This document shows positions 37,299 to 45,225 of a stretch of 64,000 nt of DNA, in pieces. Position 1 is the first letter of the stretch. The number at the start of each line of letters is the position of its first letter. Origin of the DNA: CAVPFA01 sp963703655 (GTDB lineage: Bacteria; Actinomycetota; Acidimicrobiia; Acidimicrobiales; Bog-793). Made by a program: the position numbers and the translations under genes. The stretch is from contig CAVPFA010000005.1 of assembly GCA_963703655.1 (NCBI GenBank), positions 310,001 to 374,000 on the forward strand, in the 5' to 3' direction. The notes below the pieces were generated by a model. It made no database searches, was not told the origin of the DNA, and worked only from the letters and a program-made list of their open reading frames with translations.

Positions 37299-38786
37299 TC
37301 AGCAGAACGCCGCGATCACCTTGGACATCTGCTCCATTACGTCCGGGTCCAGCGGATCGGGCAGGCGGACCATCACCTCACAGACACCCGACTCCGCCAG
37401 TTCCCTGAAGCGGCCGACATGGTCGGAGACGGTTCCGGCGTTCATCGCCGCGGCCACCCGAGCCGTATCGCTGCGCCGTGGACGGACTCGTTCGACCATC
37501 TCGGCGACATGCCGGTCGTGAGCTCCGACGAGAACCGTTGACAGGTGGGTGAGTGCGACGCCTCCGGCACTTCGTCCCTCTGCTTCGAGGTGCGCTCGCA
37601 GGACGCCCGCCTTGCGGCGCACCGTGTCGTTGTCGCCCATCACGTTGGCGGCGTCTGCGTAGCGGGCGGCGAGTCGCAGCGTGCGCCGCTCGCCGCCTCC
37701 TCCGAGGAGGATCGGCACATGGGCTTGGATTGGGCGCGGGTAGCACAGTGCCTCCCGCACGGTTATCCGCTTGCCCTCGAAGGACGGGCTGCCGGCACCC
37801 CACATCAACGGCAGGAGCTGCAAAGTGTCTTCCAATAGCAGGTAGCGCTCGGCGGTGGACGGGAAGTCCCATCCGTAGGCGACGTGCTCGTCACGGTGCC
37901 AGGCGAGACCGAGTCCGCAAAGGGCTCTCCCCTCGCTCAAGACGTCGAGGGTGGCGATGATCTTCGCGAGATGGGCGGGGTTCCTGTAGGTGACACCGGT
38001 GACGAGCGCGCCCAGGCGGACACGGTCCGTGCACGCGGCGAGGTAGGCCAACGTCGTGTAGCTCTCGAGAAAGTCCTCCCAGGGTCGACCTATCTGGGGG
38101 ATCTGACGGAAATGATCCATTGCGTAAATCGCGTGAAAACCGGCCGCCTCGGCGGAGGTCGCAATCTGAGTAACTGCCGCCCGAGTCGCCGGAGGACCGC
38201 CGGCGAAAGCGTATGAACCGAGGTGGAGGCCAAAACGTAGCCCCACCGGATCCTCTAGCTGCCGCCTCGCCGCCTTGCTGGCGGCCTCGAACACCTTCGG
38301 GACGATGCGAACCGGTAAGGCGGCGATGACGGCGTCGAACCCCTCCGTCTCGATCAGATCCCTTACGCTCCGCCATTTCCGCAGCTGAGCCGCCAGCGCC
38401 TCGGCAGGAATCGGCCTCGGACGCTGACGGTTGCGTTCCCGGCACTCGCCGGGCGCCGTATCGAACACGACCGCCACACACGACACCCCGGCTCGTCTGG
38501 AAGCCTCGAGCCATGCTCGTCGCCTGGGCGTGTCGAGACCGAGCGTGTCGATCACCGTCGTCAGGCGCCGGCCGAGCCGCTGCTCCACGACCGTGTCCAG
38601 GAGGGCGAACGCGTCCTCGCTGGCGGCGATGTCGTCCTCGCCTGATCCGACGAGCGCCCGCAACCGGTCGCTCGACACGATCGCCTCGGACGGGAACTGA
38701 GCGCTTGCCCAGGTCGACTTGCCCGAGGCGCCAGGACCGACGAGCACGAGGACGCACGGTGACGGGAGCTCAAGCACTTGTTTCAC
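37299..38786 (-). CDS. Fusion of P-loop kinase-like domain and LLM-class F420-dependent oxidoreductase
   Basis: 495 residues from a GTG at 38786; a TTG at 38855 in frame is less likely. Residues 1-170 are a polynucleotide-kinase-like P-loop domain (LVGPGASGKSTWA at ~15-27, AIVSSDRLR, TVIDTLGLD, RNRQRPRPIP). Residues ~185-495 are a luciferase-like (LLM) TIM barrel (FGLHLGSYAFAG, AIYAMDHFRQIP, RVRLGALVTGVTYRNPA, VPILLGGGGERRTLRLAARYAD). LLM proteins of this branch usually use coenzyme F420. A P-loop domain joined to it suggests phosphorylation of a substrate or cofactor precursor coupled to oxidation. Both halves look intact. Confidence 0.8.
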   Translation of the reverse strand: MKQVLELPSPCVLVLVGPGASGKSTWASAQFPSEAIVSSDRLRALVGSGEDDIAASEDAFALLDTVVEQRLGRRLTTVIDTLGLDTPRRRAWLEASRRAGVSCVAVVFDTAPGECRERNRQRPRPIPAEALAAQLRKWRSVRDLIETEGFDAVIAALPVRIVPKVFEAASKAARRQLEDPVGLRFGLHLGSYAFAGGPPATRAAVTQIATSAEAAGFHAIYAMDHFRQIPQIGRPWEDFLESYTTLAYLAACTDRVRLGALVTGVTYRNPAHLAKIIATLDVLSEGRALCGLGLAWHRDEHVAYGWDFPSTAERYLLLEDTLQLLPLMWGAGSPSFEGKRITVREALCYPRPIQAHVPILLGGGGERRTLRLAARYADAANVMGDNDTVRRKAGVLRAHLEAEGRSAGGVALTHLSTVLVGAHDRHVAEMVERVRPRRSDTARVAAAMNAGTVSDHVGRFRELAESGVCEVMVRLPDPLDPDVMEQMSKVIAAFC

Positions 38787-38905
38787 GCCGTCAGTCTGGC
38801 GCGTCGATGGGAAAGTCAGCCGAGGCTGCGGCCAAGGCTCACTTGCACCCGCCAAACGGAGCCTGAGCGCTCAAGAATTTTCCCTGCAGGGTTTGCGCGG
38901 ACTTT

Positions 38906-41254
38906 TCAACTTTGATCGATCAGATCCCATGCCGCTCCGATGATCGTCGATTTGTCGATCCCGAAATGCTGATAGAGATCCTCCACATCGCCTGCTTGGC
39001 CGAAGTCGTCGACTCCGAGGCACGCGATAGGACTGGCGTTGACGGCCCCGAGAAAGGCAAGCGTGTGCGGGTGCCCATCGAGCACAGCCACGATAGGTGA
39101 CGCCCGGCTAATCGGGAAAAGCTCGTCCAAGACGGCGCTCTTTCCAGGGCCCAAGCCTTGTCGGGCCCGAAGAGCGCGGAACACGAGGTCGGCCGAGGTC
39201 AGACAGACCACGTCACAGCCGACCTCGTGCGATTCGAGCTCCGCTGCCGCTGCGACGAGCTCGGGCATCACGGCGCCGCTGCCGACAAGGGTGACCTCGG
39301 CAGTGGCTTGTGTCTCGAGCAGCCGGTAGCCGCCCGCGAGCACTGCCTGTCGGCGTAGCTCCAACTTCTCGGCGTCGTTCGGCAACAGTGAAAGGGCCTG
39401 GTCGATTGGGCGCGTGCTCAGTCGGAAGTACGCCGAGCTGCCCTCGGTTCGACCAAGGTTGGCGAGGGCTGCGAGGAGCGTCCACTCGAGGTCCTGTCCG
39501 AACGCCGGCTCCCACGCGACGCAGCGCGGCTGTTCCACGCCGATTGATGGTGTGATAACCGACTGATGTGCGCCTCCCTCCGGAGCCAGCGTGATCCCAG
39601 AGGGGGTCCCCATGAGGATCGACTGCCCACCCGCATAGATCCCGAACGACCATGGCTCGAGAGCGCGCGCAACAAACGGGTCGTAAACAGTTCCGATCGG
39701 GAGGAGCGGCTGCCCGTCGCGCGACCACGTAAGCCCAAGCTCCGAGAGAAGTCCGACGAGATTGACTTCCGCGATGCCGAGCTCGATGTGCTGGCCCTTA
39801 CGCGATTCGGTCCAGTGGACCAAGGTGTCCCGGTCGTCCGCGAACCAGTCGAGTCGATCATTCATGTTCCAGATTCCGACCCGGTTAATCCAGGCCCCAA
39901 GGTTGGTCGAAGAGGCAACGTCGGGGCTGACGGTCACGATTCGTTCGGCTACCTCAGGGGCTTCGCGGAAGACGTCGAGGAGAAACCGCCCGAACGCCTC
40001 CTGTGTTGATTCGACGCCGCGGTGGGTCCGTCCGAGCCCGACCGGCACCTTGGCTACCGGGCTCGATGGCCGCTTCATGCGGCGAAGCCGCTCTGCAGCA
40101 GCAACACAGACGCGGTCTTCAGCGCTGTCGGGGGCGAAGCGTGCCCAGGCGTCGTCCGGGTCCGCGCCCAACTGGTGGCCGAGCAAGCGCCACTGTTCGG
40201 TGGAGAGGAGCGCTGAGTGGTTGCCTGGATGGCCCTGGGTCGGAAGGCGCCAGGCCTTGAGGGTGTAGGCGAAGATCACCGACGGACGATCGGTGACGCG
40301 GTCGGCCTCGTCGAATGCCTCCAGCAGGTCGCCAAGATCGTGCCCCCCTAGGTCCCGGAGGGCCGTCACGGCTTGCTCGTCGTCGACCTCTTTCAATAGA
40401 CGCAGGATCTTGATACGGTCTCGGCCGCCACCGGCAAGCGCGTCACGTACATCGCCGGCGGGCATTCGCAGCAGATGTTGGTACTCCTCGTTGCTCATAG
40501 AGTCGATTCGGCGCTGCAGAAGCTCGCCGCCGTCCGAACTGATCAGCTTGCGCAGCTGGGAGCCATATTTGACGTTGATCGTGTTCCAGCCCGCGGCAGT
40601 GAACATTGCGCCTATGCGTTCCGCCGCGATGTTGGGAACGACACGGTCGAGTGACTGGCGGTTCAGGTCGACGATCCAAAGGACTTCGCCGAGCCCAGGG
40701 ACCATGGGGTCGACAAGTGCCTCCCAGACTGCCCCCTCGTCAAGCTCGGCGTCGCCAACGAGTGCGATGTGCCGTCCGCCCGACGACGCGTCGAAGTGCT
40801 CGGAGACATACCGTTGGGCGAGGGCACTCCATATCGACGCCGTGGCCCCGATCCCGACCGAGCCCGTGGAGAAGTCGACCGGGTCCGGATCCTTCGTGCG
40901 GCTGGGGTAACTCTGGAGTCCGCCGTAGGCGCGCAACTCAGTCAGGTAGCGAGGATCGAGTTCGCCCATGAGGTAGTTGATCGCATGCAGGACTGGGCCA
41001 GCGTGCGGCTTTACCGACACTCGGTCCGATGCCTTGAGGTGCCCAAAAAAGAGGGAGGTCATGATGCTCACCGCCGAGGCTGACGAGGCCTGGTGGCCGC
41101 CGACTTTAACTCCGGAGCGGGTGACGCGAACCCTGTTGGCGTAGTGGATCATGCTCGTGGCAAGCCACAAGACCCGGAGCTGGAGCTGATTCAGTACGGC
41201 GAGCTCCTGAGCCGTGGGGCGGGTCGCTCGGAGGGTAGGTGAGGGCGCGGTCAC
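38906..41254 (-). CDS. TPP-dependent transketolase-like enzyme (pyruvate dehydrogenase E1-like, single chain)
   Basis: 782 residues from a GTG at 41254; the longer frame to 41287 is rejected because a promoter lies within it. Domain order is that of transketolase and homodimeric E1. An N-terminal TPP domain carries KPHAGPVLHAINYLMG and the metal-diphosphate motif GDAELDEGAVWEALVDP with a later Asn (DLNRQ). A pyrimidine domain (HIELGIAEVNLVG) and a C-terminal transketolase domain follow. It is shorter than AceE (~880-930 residues). The divergent Lrp/AsnC gene suggests a role in amino-acid-derived 2-oxoacid metabolism, as for MdeB with MdeR in Pseudomonas putida. No E2 or E3 gene is adjacent. 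Confidence 0.75.
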   Translation of the reverse strand: MTAPSPTLRATRPTAQELAVLNQLQLRVLWLATSMIHYANRVRVTRSGVKVGGHQASSASAVSIMTSLFFGHLKASDRVSVKPHAGPVLHAINYLMGELDPRYLTELRAYGGLQSYPSRTKDPDPVDFSTGSVGIGATASIWSALAQRYVSEHFDASSGGRHIALVGDAELDEGAVWEALVDPMVPGLGEVLWIVDLNRQSLDRVVPNIAAERIGAMFTAAGWNTINVKYGSQLRKLISSDGGELLQRRIDSMSNEEYQHLLRMPAGDVRDALAGGGRDRIKILRLLKEVDDEQAVTALRDLGGHDLGDLLEAFDEADRVTDRPSVIFAYTLKAWRLPTQGHPGNHSALLSTEQWRLLGHQLGADPDDAWARFAPDSAEDRVCVAAAERLRRMKRPSSPVAKVPVGLGRTHRGVESTQEAFGRFLLDVFREAPEVAERIVTVSPDVASSTNLGAWINRVGIWNMNDRLDWFADDRDTLVHWTESRKGQHIELGIAEVNLVGLLSELGLTWSRDGQPLLPIGTVYDPFVARALEPWSFGIYAGGQSILMGTPSGITLAPEGGAHQSVITPSIGVEQPRCVAWEPAFGQDLEWTLLAALANLGRTEGSSAYFRLSTRPIDQALSLLPNDAEKLELRRQAVLAGGYRLLETQATAEVTLVGSGAVMPELVAAAAELESHEVGCDVVCLTSADLVFRALRARQGLGPGKSAVLDELFPISRASPIVAVLDGHPHTLAFLGAVNASPIACLGVDDFGQAGDVEDLYQHFGIDKSTIIGAAWDLIDQS

Positions 41255-41260
41255 GGTGGC

Positions 41261-41289
41261 ACTATAGGAAGATGGTCCAGAGCTCACAA
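41261..41289 (-). promoter_or_regulatory. Sigma70-type promoter for a leaderless E1-like gene
   Basis: Read on the minus strand, TTGTGA (41289-41284) and TATAGT (41266-41261) are separated by exactly 17 nt. Initiation about 7 nt downstream falls on the GTG at 41254, giving a leaderless transcript. This also fixes the start codon of the E1-like gene. Confidence 0.65.
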
Positions 41290-41351
41290 CGAAATATGTC
41301 CATGAGGATCGACAAACGCAATGATTTGATGGCCCGACGGCCCTTCAGACA

Positions 41352-41357
41352 TAGAAT
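41352..41357 (+). promoter_or_regulatory. -10 box of the Lrp/AsnC gene, leaderless
   Basis: TAGAAT lies 6 nt before the ATG at 41364, so initiation would fall at or next to the start codon. A TTGATG at 41326-41331 is the best -35 candidate, but its 20-nt spacing is long, as might be expected of an activated promoter. No ribosome-binding site precedes the ATG. Confidence 0.45.
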
Positions 41358-41363
41358 GTTGCA

Positions 41364-41834
41364 ATGGACGATGGCTTAGCGGTGCTAGACCCCACCGATC
41401 GACGGATTCTGGAGCTTCTCGCCGCGAATGCCCGCCGCACTTTCGGCGACATCGGCGAAAAGGTTGATCTCTCAGCCCCTGCAGTTAAGCGGCGGATCGA
41501 CCGGCTCGAACGCCTGGGTGTTATTCGCGGTTACACGACGCTCGTCGACCATGCCAAGCTCGGAAAGTCGCTCGAGGCCTTCGCCGAGCTCCGCTTCGCA
41601 GGAAGCACACGCGTCGATGACATCGAGGGGATCGCGTCCGATGTTCCGGAGATCCATGCCCTCTTCACCGTCGCCGGCGACCCGGATGCTCTCGCCTGGA
41701 TCCGTGTCCGCGATGTCCAAGACCTCAAACGGGTCATCGACCGGTTGCGCAGCAGCGGCAAGATCACCGGTACCAAGACCATGATGGTTCTCGGGTCTTC
41801 GGTCCGACCGGATGTGCTGACGCGAGGCTCCTAA
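41364..41834 (+). CDS. Lrp/AsnC-family transcriptional regulator
   Basis: 156 residues. An N-terminal helix-turn-helix (LDPTDRRILELLAANAR, then LSAPAVKRRIDRLERLGVI) is joined to a RAM/ActR-type ligand domain of beta-alpha-beta repeats (HALFTVAGDPDALAWIRV). Lrp-type proteins sense amino acids and often regulate the gene they face. Here that is the E1-like TPP enzyme on the other strand, with 109 nt between start codons. The right neighbour is an IS256-type element inserted 45 nt after the stop. Confidence 0.88.
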   Translation: MDDGLAVLDPTDRRILELLAANARRTFGDIGEKVDLSAPAVKRRIDRLERLGVIRGYTTLVDHAKLGKSLEAFAELRFAGSTRVDDIEGIASDVPEIHALFTVAGDPDALAWIRVRDVQDLKRVIDRLRSSGKITGTKTMMVLGSSVRPDVLTRGS

Positions 41835-41870
41835 TGTCGCACGGCTTGAGCGGATCTGACGGCGGCCTCG

Positions 41871-41879
41871 AGGTCACAC
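41871..41879 (+). repeat. Target-site duplication, left copy
   Basis: AGGTCACAC directly abuts the left terminal repeat of the IS copy. AGGTCACGC is found directly outside the other end at 43303-43311. Eight of nine bases match, the length expected for IS256-family duplications. Confidence 0.7.
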
Positions 41880-41908
41880 GAGGAATCGTCAAGAGTTGTG
41901 GATAGCCC
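41880..41908 (+). repeat. Terminal inverted repeat of IS copy, transposase 3' side
   Basis: Starts GAGGAATC and contains GTTGTGGAT, mirrored at 43274-43302. It ends 10 nt before the transposase stop codon. Confidence 0.7.
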
Positions 41909-41918
41909 TTCCCGATGA

Positions 41919-43187
41919 TCACGCGGCGGCTTCCTGATCGGACAGCTTGGCGCGCTCGACCATCACCCCCTTTTCGAACTTGGCGCCGGCGCGCACGAGT
42001 GCGACGAGGTGCGGAGCATTCACCGAGCGCCAGCGCTCCTCGGCAGCTTCCATGAGTTTGAAGGCCATGGCGAGACCGGCCGCTTTGGATCCCGGGCCTT
42101 TTGTGACCCGCGTCCGGAGCCGGACCGTCGAGAAGGTCGACTCGATCGGGTTCGAGGTCTTCAAGTGGATCCAGTGCTCGAGCGGGAAGTCATAGAACGT
42201 GAGGAGCTCGTCGAGATCGTCGGTGATCTTGGCGGTCGCCTTCGGCCATTTGCCGCCCAGCTCGTGGCAGAAGGCCTGAGCGCCAATGCGTGCGTGCTCT
42301 TTGTCCTCGGCGTCACGGATCTCAGACAAGAGCTTCTTCGCGAGCGGCTTGATCGATGCAGGCAGCGCTCCGAGAACGTTCGCCGCCTTGTGGAACCAGT
42401 CGCGCTGCTCGCGGGTCTCTGGGAAGACGAGACGTAGCGCCTTCCAGAACCCCAGGGCCCCGTCACCGACGGCCACCATCGGGGCTTTCATGCCGCGGTG
42501 GCGCAGGTCGCGAAGCATCGCCTGCCAGGCGTCCGCGGACTCCCGGTGTCCCTCTCCGATCGCGACGAGCTCCTTGTGGCCGTCCTGGCGAACTCCCACC
42601 ACGACAAGAGCGCACAGGCGGGCCTCTTCGAGACGAACGTTGAAGTGCACGCCGTCGACCCAGACATAGACGAAGTCCCGATCAGCAAGGGACCGCTTCA
42701 TGAACGCCTCGTGCTCGCCCTGCCAGGCCACACAGAGTCGCCCGATAGCAGAGGCCGAGAGCCCGGCCGCCGAGCCGAAGAACCCCTCGAGAGCCGGGAC
42801 GAAGTCCTTGGTCGACAACCCGTGCAGGTACAACAACGGCAGCACCTCGCTCACCTTCGGCGAGGTTCGACACCACGGAGGCACGATCGAGGACTTGAAC
42901 CGCATCTTGTCCCCGCTCTCGGGGTCGACCCGGCGGTCGTCGACCCGCGGTGCCTCGATCTCGATGGCTCCAGCAGAGGTCGTCACCCTTCGGCGCCGAG
43001 CGTGTCCGTTGCGCACCACGAGGCGGTGGCCATCGTCGTCGAGCACGCTGGCGTGGCTCTCGACGTAGTCATCCACCTCGGCCTCGAGCACGACCGCCAG
43101 CATCTGGCGCGCTCCGTACCTGCAGATCTCGTCCAGCATCGACGCAACGTCCTCACGCGCGTCGCCGTTGATCACTACGCTCAACAT
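41919..43187 (-). CDS. IS256-family transposase
   Basis: 422 residues, the usual size. DDE catalytic residues are visible: Asp in YVWVDGVHFNV (~178), Asp in AVGDGALGFWKAL (~244) and Glu in NPIESTFSTVRLRT (~354), with the mutator-type C/H region DWFHKAANVL between them. The first ~110 residues are the DNA-binding part (NGHARRRRVTTSAGAIEIEAPR). It is encoded away from the island and is intact, so it is probably active. Confidence 0.93.
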   Translation of the reverse strand: MLSVVINGDAREDVASMLDEICRYGARQMLAVVLEAEVDDYVESHASVLDDDGHRLVVRNGHARRRRVTTSAGAIEIEAPRVDDRRVDPESGDKMRFKSSIVPPWCRTSPKVSEVLPLLYLHGLSTKDFVPALEGFFGSAAGLSASAIGRLCVAWQGEHEAFMKRSLADRDFVYVWVDGVHFNVRLEEARLCALVVVGVRQDGHKELVAIGEGHRESADAWQAMLRDLRHRGMKAPMVAVGDGALGFWKALRLVFPETREQRDWFHKAANVLGALPASIKPLAKKLLSEIRDAEDKEHARIGAQAFCHELGGKWPKATAKITDDLDELLTFYDFPLEHWIHLKTSNPIESTFSTVRLRTRVTKGPGSKAAGLAMAFKLMEAAEERWRSVNAPHLVALVRAGAKFEKGVMVERAKLSDQEAAA

Positions 43188-43201
43188 TGGCGTTCCTTCC
43201 T

Positions 43202-43224
43202 CGCCGGAGCTCGAAACTCCGGCG
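43202..43224 (-). promoter_or_regulatory. Hairpin in the transposase leader, copy 1
   Basis: CGCCGGAG and CTCCGGCG form a perfect 8-bp stem with a 7-nt loop, placed directly before the ribosome-binding site GAGGAAGGAA and the ATG at 43187. It could limit translation of the transposase. Confidence 0.5.
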
Positions 43225-43273
43225 CTCTTCTTCTTTGGTCAAGAAGGAAGGTACGCCGCGCCCTCGAACGGGT

Positions 43274-43302
43274 GGGCGATCCACAACTTCAGGTCATACC
43301 TC
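43274..43302 (-). repeat. Terminal inverted repeat of IS copy, transposase 5' side
   Basis: Read on the minus strand it starts GAGGTATGACC and contains GTTGTGGAT. The same sequence opens the second IS copy at 63141. Confidence 0.75.
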
Positions 43303-43311
43303 AGGTCACGC
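43303..43311 (+). repeat. Target-site duplication, right copy
   Basis: AGGTCACGC, matching AGGTCACAC at 41871-41879 at eight of nine positions. Confidence 0.7.
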
Positions 43312-43353
43312 CGCGTCGCCGCGCCAAACGGTAACTTTCTCTTGGACATCCTT

Positions 43354-43432
43354 GGTGGTCTCCTCCTGGTTCGGTGTCTTTGGTTGGACGCCCGAACGAC
43401 TACCAGCTGGCAGGCGTCGGGCGGGGACCACC
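43354..43432 (+). repeat. Nested inverted repeats upstream of the first SDR gene
   Basis: An outer pair GGTGGTC (43354-43360) and GACCACC (43426-43432) encloses an inner pair GCCCGA (43390-43395) and TCGGGC (43417-43422). The 79-nt block lies about 100 nt before the SDR start and could fold in the leader RNA. It might instead be a relic of another insertion. Function not known. Confidence 0.4.
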
Positions 43433-43533
43433 ACCAAAACCCACAAAGAGCGAGACTACCTCGCAACTCGGGCGACCCCAGTTGGTAATTCATAGCTCAT
43501 AGAGCATGTAACGAACACAGGAGCGAGCGTGCA

Positions 43534-44314
43534 ATGACTCTTGACAACCGCAAGGCCCTCGTAACGGGAGGCGCGTCAGGCTTTGGCTTCGACATTGCAA
43601 CTAAACTTTCTGAACGCGGGGCGCTGGTGGCGATCGCGGACGTTTCGGCGGACAGCGCTGAACCACGCGGTAACGCGCGATGGCTCGTTACGCGCCTTTG
43701 AGCTCGACGTGACAGATGCCGAAGCGGTGCGAACTACAATTCCTCAGGCAGCAACGGCACTTGGCGGCCTCGACACCGTTGTGATATGTGCCGGCATTAT
43801 TCACATCAAGCCGCTCTCCGACGTCAGCGAGGCTGACTGGGACGCGACGTTGGCGGTAAACCTAAAAGGTGCCTTTCTCGTATGTCAGGCGGCCGCACCA
43901 TCGCTTAAGGCAAGTGGACGAGGCCGTGTCGTTGCGCTCTCCTCCGACGCCGGACTCCGCGGCTATCCGTTGATACAGGCATACACCGCGTCGAAGTTCG
44001 GCTTGATTGGCCTGTGCCAATCGCTCGCCGTCGAACTCGCGCCGGAGGTAACGGTCAACGTTGTTTGTCCGGGCGCATGCCCGACTACCGGTATGGGTGA
44101 GATGCTCGTCTCGTTGAAGATGAAATCGACCGGGAAGACGCGTGATGAGGTGCTGGCGTCGATCACCCAGGCCTCTCCTCTCGGCCGCTATTGTCACGAG
44201 GCCGACATAACCTCCGCGGTGCTCCATTTCATCAGTGACGATGCGTCCTTTTGCACCGGGGTCACGCTCGACGTCTGCGGCGGTGAGCTACTCGGATACA
44301 TCCCGGGCTTGTGA
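43534..44314 (+). CDS. Short-chain dehydrogenase/reductase, interrupted by a 1-nt frameshift
   Basis: Starts at the ATG at 43534 (AGGAG upstream) with MTLDNRKALVTGGASGFGFD, an SDR cofactor motif TGGASGFG. It reads correctly to about 43655, then shifts frame to LNHAVTRDGSLRAFELDVTD and runs to the stop. The interval is 3n+1 nt. The catalytic YTASK segment, the Ser region ALSSDAG and the unusual CPGACPTTGMG loop are intact. It is a close paralogue of the SDR at 58608-59408, which shares the CPTTGMG loop. It is the first gene inside the left IS copy. Substrate probably a sugar or sugar acid. Confidence 0.7.
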
Positions 44315-44322
44315 GACTTGCT

Positions 44323-44347
44323 CCAGGCTCGGGCGATTGAGCCTCGG
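44323..44347. terminator. Candidate bidirectional terminator hairpin
   Basis: AGGCTC at 44325-44330 pairs with GAGCCT at 44339-44344 in the 54-nt gap between two convergent SDR genes. There is no T-tract, so the support is mainly positional. Confidence 0.3.
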
Positions 44348-44368
44348 GCGACACGCGAACCCCTGCTG

Positions 44369-45129
44369 TCAATGCACGGCCAAACCGCCCGTGATGTCGA
44401 ACTCCGCTCCGGTCGCGTACGACGCCTCGTCGCCGGCCAGCCATGCGATCATACGCGCGACTTCGATCGGGTCGGCAAGACGGCCGAGCGGGATCATCTC
44501 TCGCTCCGCTTGTCGGACGAGCTCCTCGGGGGTCTCGTCCAGCAGCATTCTCGTCCGCATCCCTCCGGGGCACACCGTGTTCACGAGGATCCCTCTCGAC
44601 GCGCCGTACTTTGCGAACATCTTCGTCAGCACCGCGATGGCGCCCTTTGAGGCCTCGTAGATAGCCGACGTCATCGTGAAGCCGCCCTCGTAAACACCGG
44701 TCGAGGTGACGTTGATGATACGACCCCAGTGACGCGATTCCATGTCCGGGATCACGGCACGGCTGAGCAAGAACACTGGACGAGTGTTCGTATGGATCAC
44801 GCGGTCGAAGCTCTCGGCTGTGACCTCCTCCATGGGATTTCGAGCCAGCACGGCCGCAGCATTGACGAGGATGTCGACCCGACCGAACCGACGCAGAGCG
44901 TCCGGCACGACCAGCTCGCAATCTGACCAGGTGCTGAGATCCCTTTCCACGACCTGAGGTCGTTTCCATGTTGAGCCAGTCGCTCTGCGACGACGTCCAG
45001 GGCATCGCGCCGCAGATCAACGAGCACCAAGTGGTGTCCGCTTTCGGCAAGCAGTCCTGCGACTGCCCCTCCGAGACCGCCGGCGGCTCCGGTAACTATC
45101 GCCACCCGTCGTTCGCTGCTCGCGGTCAC
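44369..45129 (-). CDS. Short-chain dehydrogenase/reductase, interrupted by a 1-nt frameshift
   Basis: Starts at a GTG at 45129 with GGGGGA upstream. The cofactor motif is VTGAAGGLGGAVAGLL. The frame changes near 44957: HGND reads on as QVVERDLSTWSD if one base is added. The remaining SDR features follow in the second frame: NAAAV, INVTSTG, catalytic YEASKGA and CPGGMRT. The interval is 3n+2 nt, consistent with a single lost base. It lies 97 nt downstream of the LacI-type gene on the same strand. The substrate is probably a secondary alcohol of a sugar-like compound. Confidence 0.7.
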
Positions 45130-45144
45130 GTTTCCCCCTCTTCG

Positions 45145-45172
45145 ACCGGTCACCGGTAACGATTCCACGTGG
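45145..45172. promoter_or_regulatory. Candidate LacI-type operator cluster
   Basis: Two ACCGGT cores (45145-45150 and 45152-45157) and a CCACGTGG palindrome (45165-45172) lie in the spacer between the LacI gene and the downstream SDR. A LacI protein often binds a palindrome with a central CG such as AACCGGTT. A second such site is at 47625-47632. Confidence 0.4.
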
Positions 45173-45225
45173 GAACCTACACGGGGAGCCCACCCCTCAC
45201 AAGCAGTCCGGCGCGACTCTGGTCA

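Larger units (their letters stand above)
41880..43302 (-). mobile_element. IS256-family insertion sequence, complete copy
   Basis: 1423 nt bounded by imperfect 29-nt terminal inverted repeats (41880-41908 and 43274-43302; about 21 of 29 positions agree, with GTTGTGGAT shared exactly). One transposase gene fills it. A 9-nt direct repeat flanks it. The portion shared with the right-hand copy, which begins at 63141, is identical on reading except for one base (43090 versus 63353). Confidence 0.88.

Noticed and set aside
37299..38786. Zeta toxin
   Set aside because: The P-loop domain is a PNK-like kinase fused to a metabolic LLM domain; no epsilon antitoxin gene is present.
43239..43493. Minus-strand frame crossing the IS boundary
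   Set aside because: It runs across the IS terminal repeat into flanking DNA and shows no protein-like pattern.
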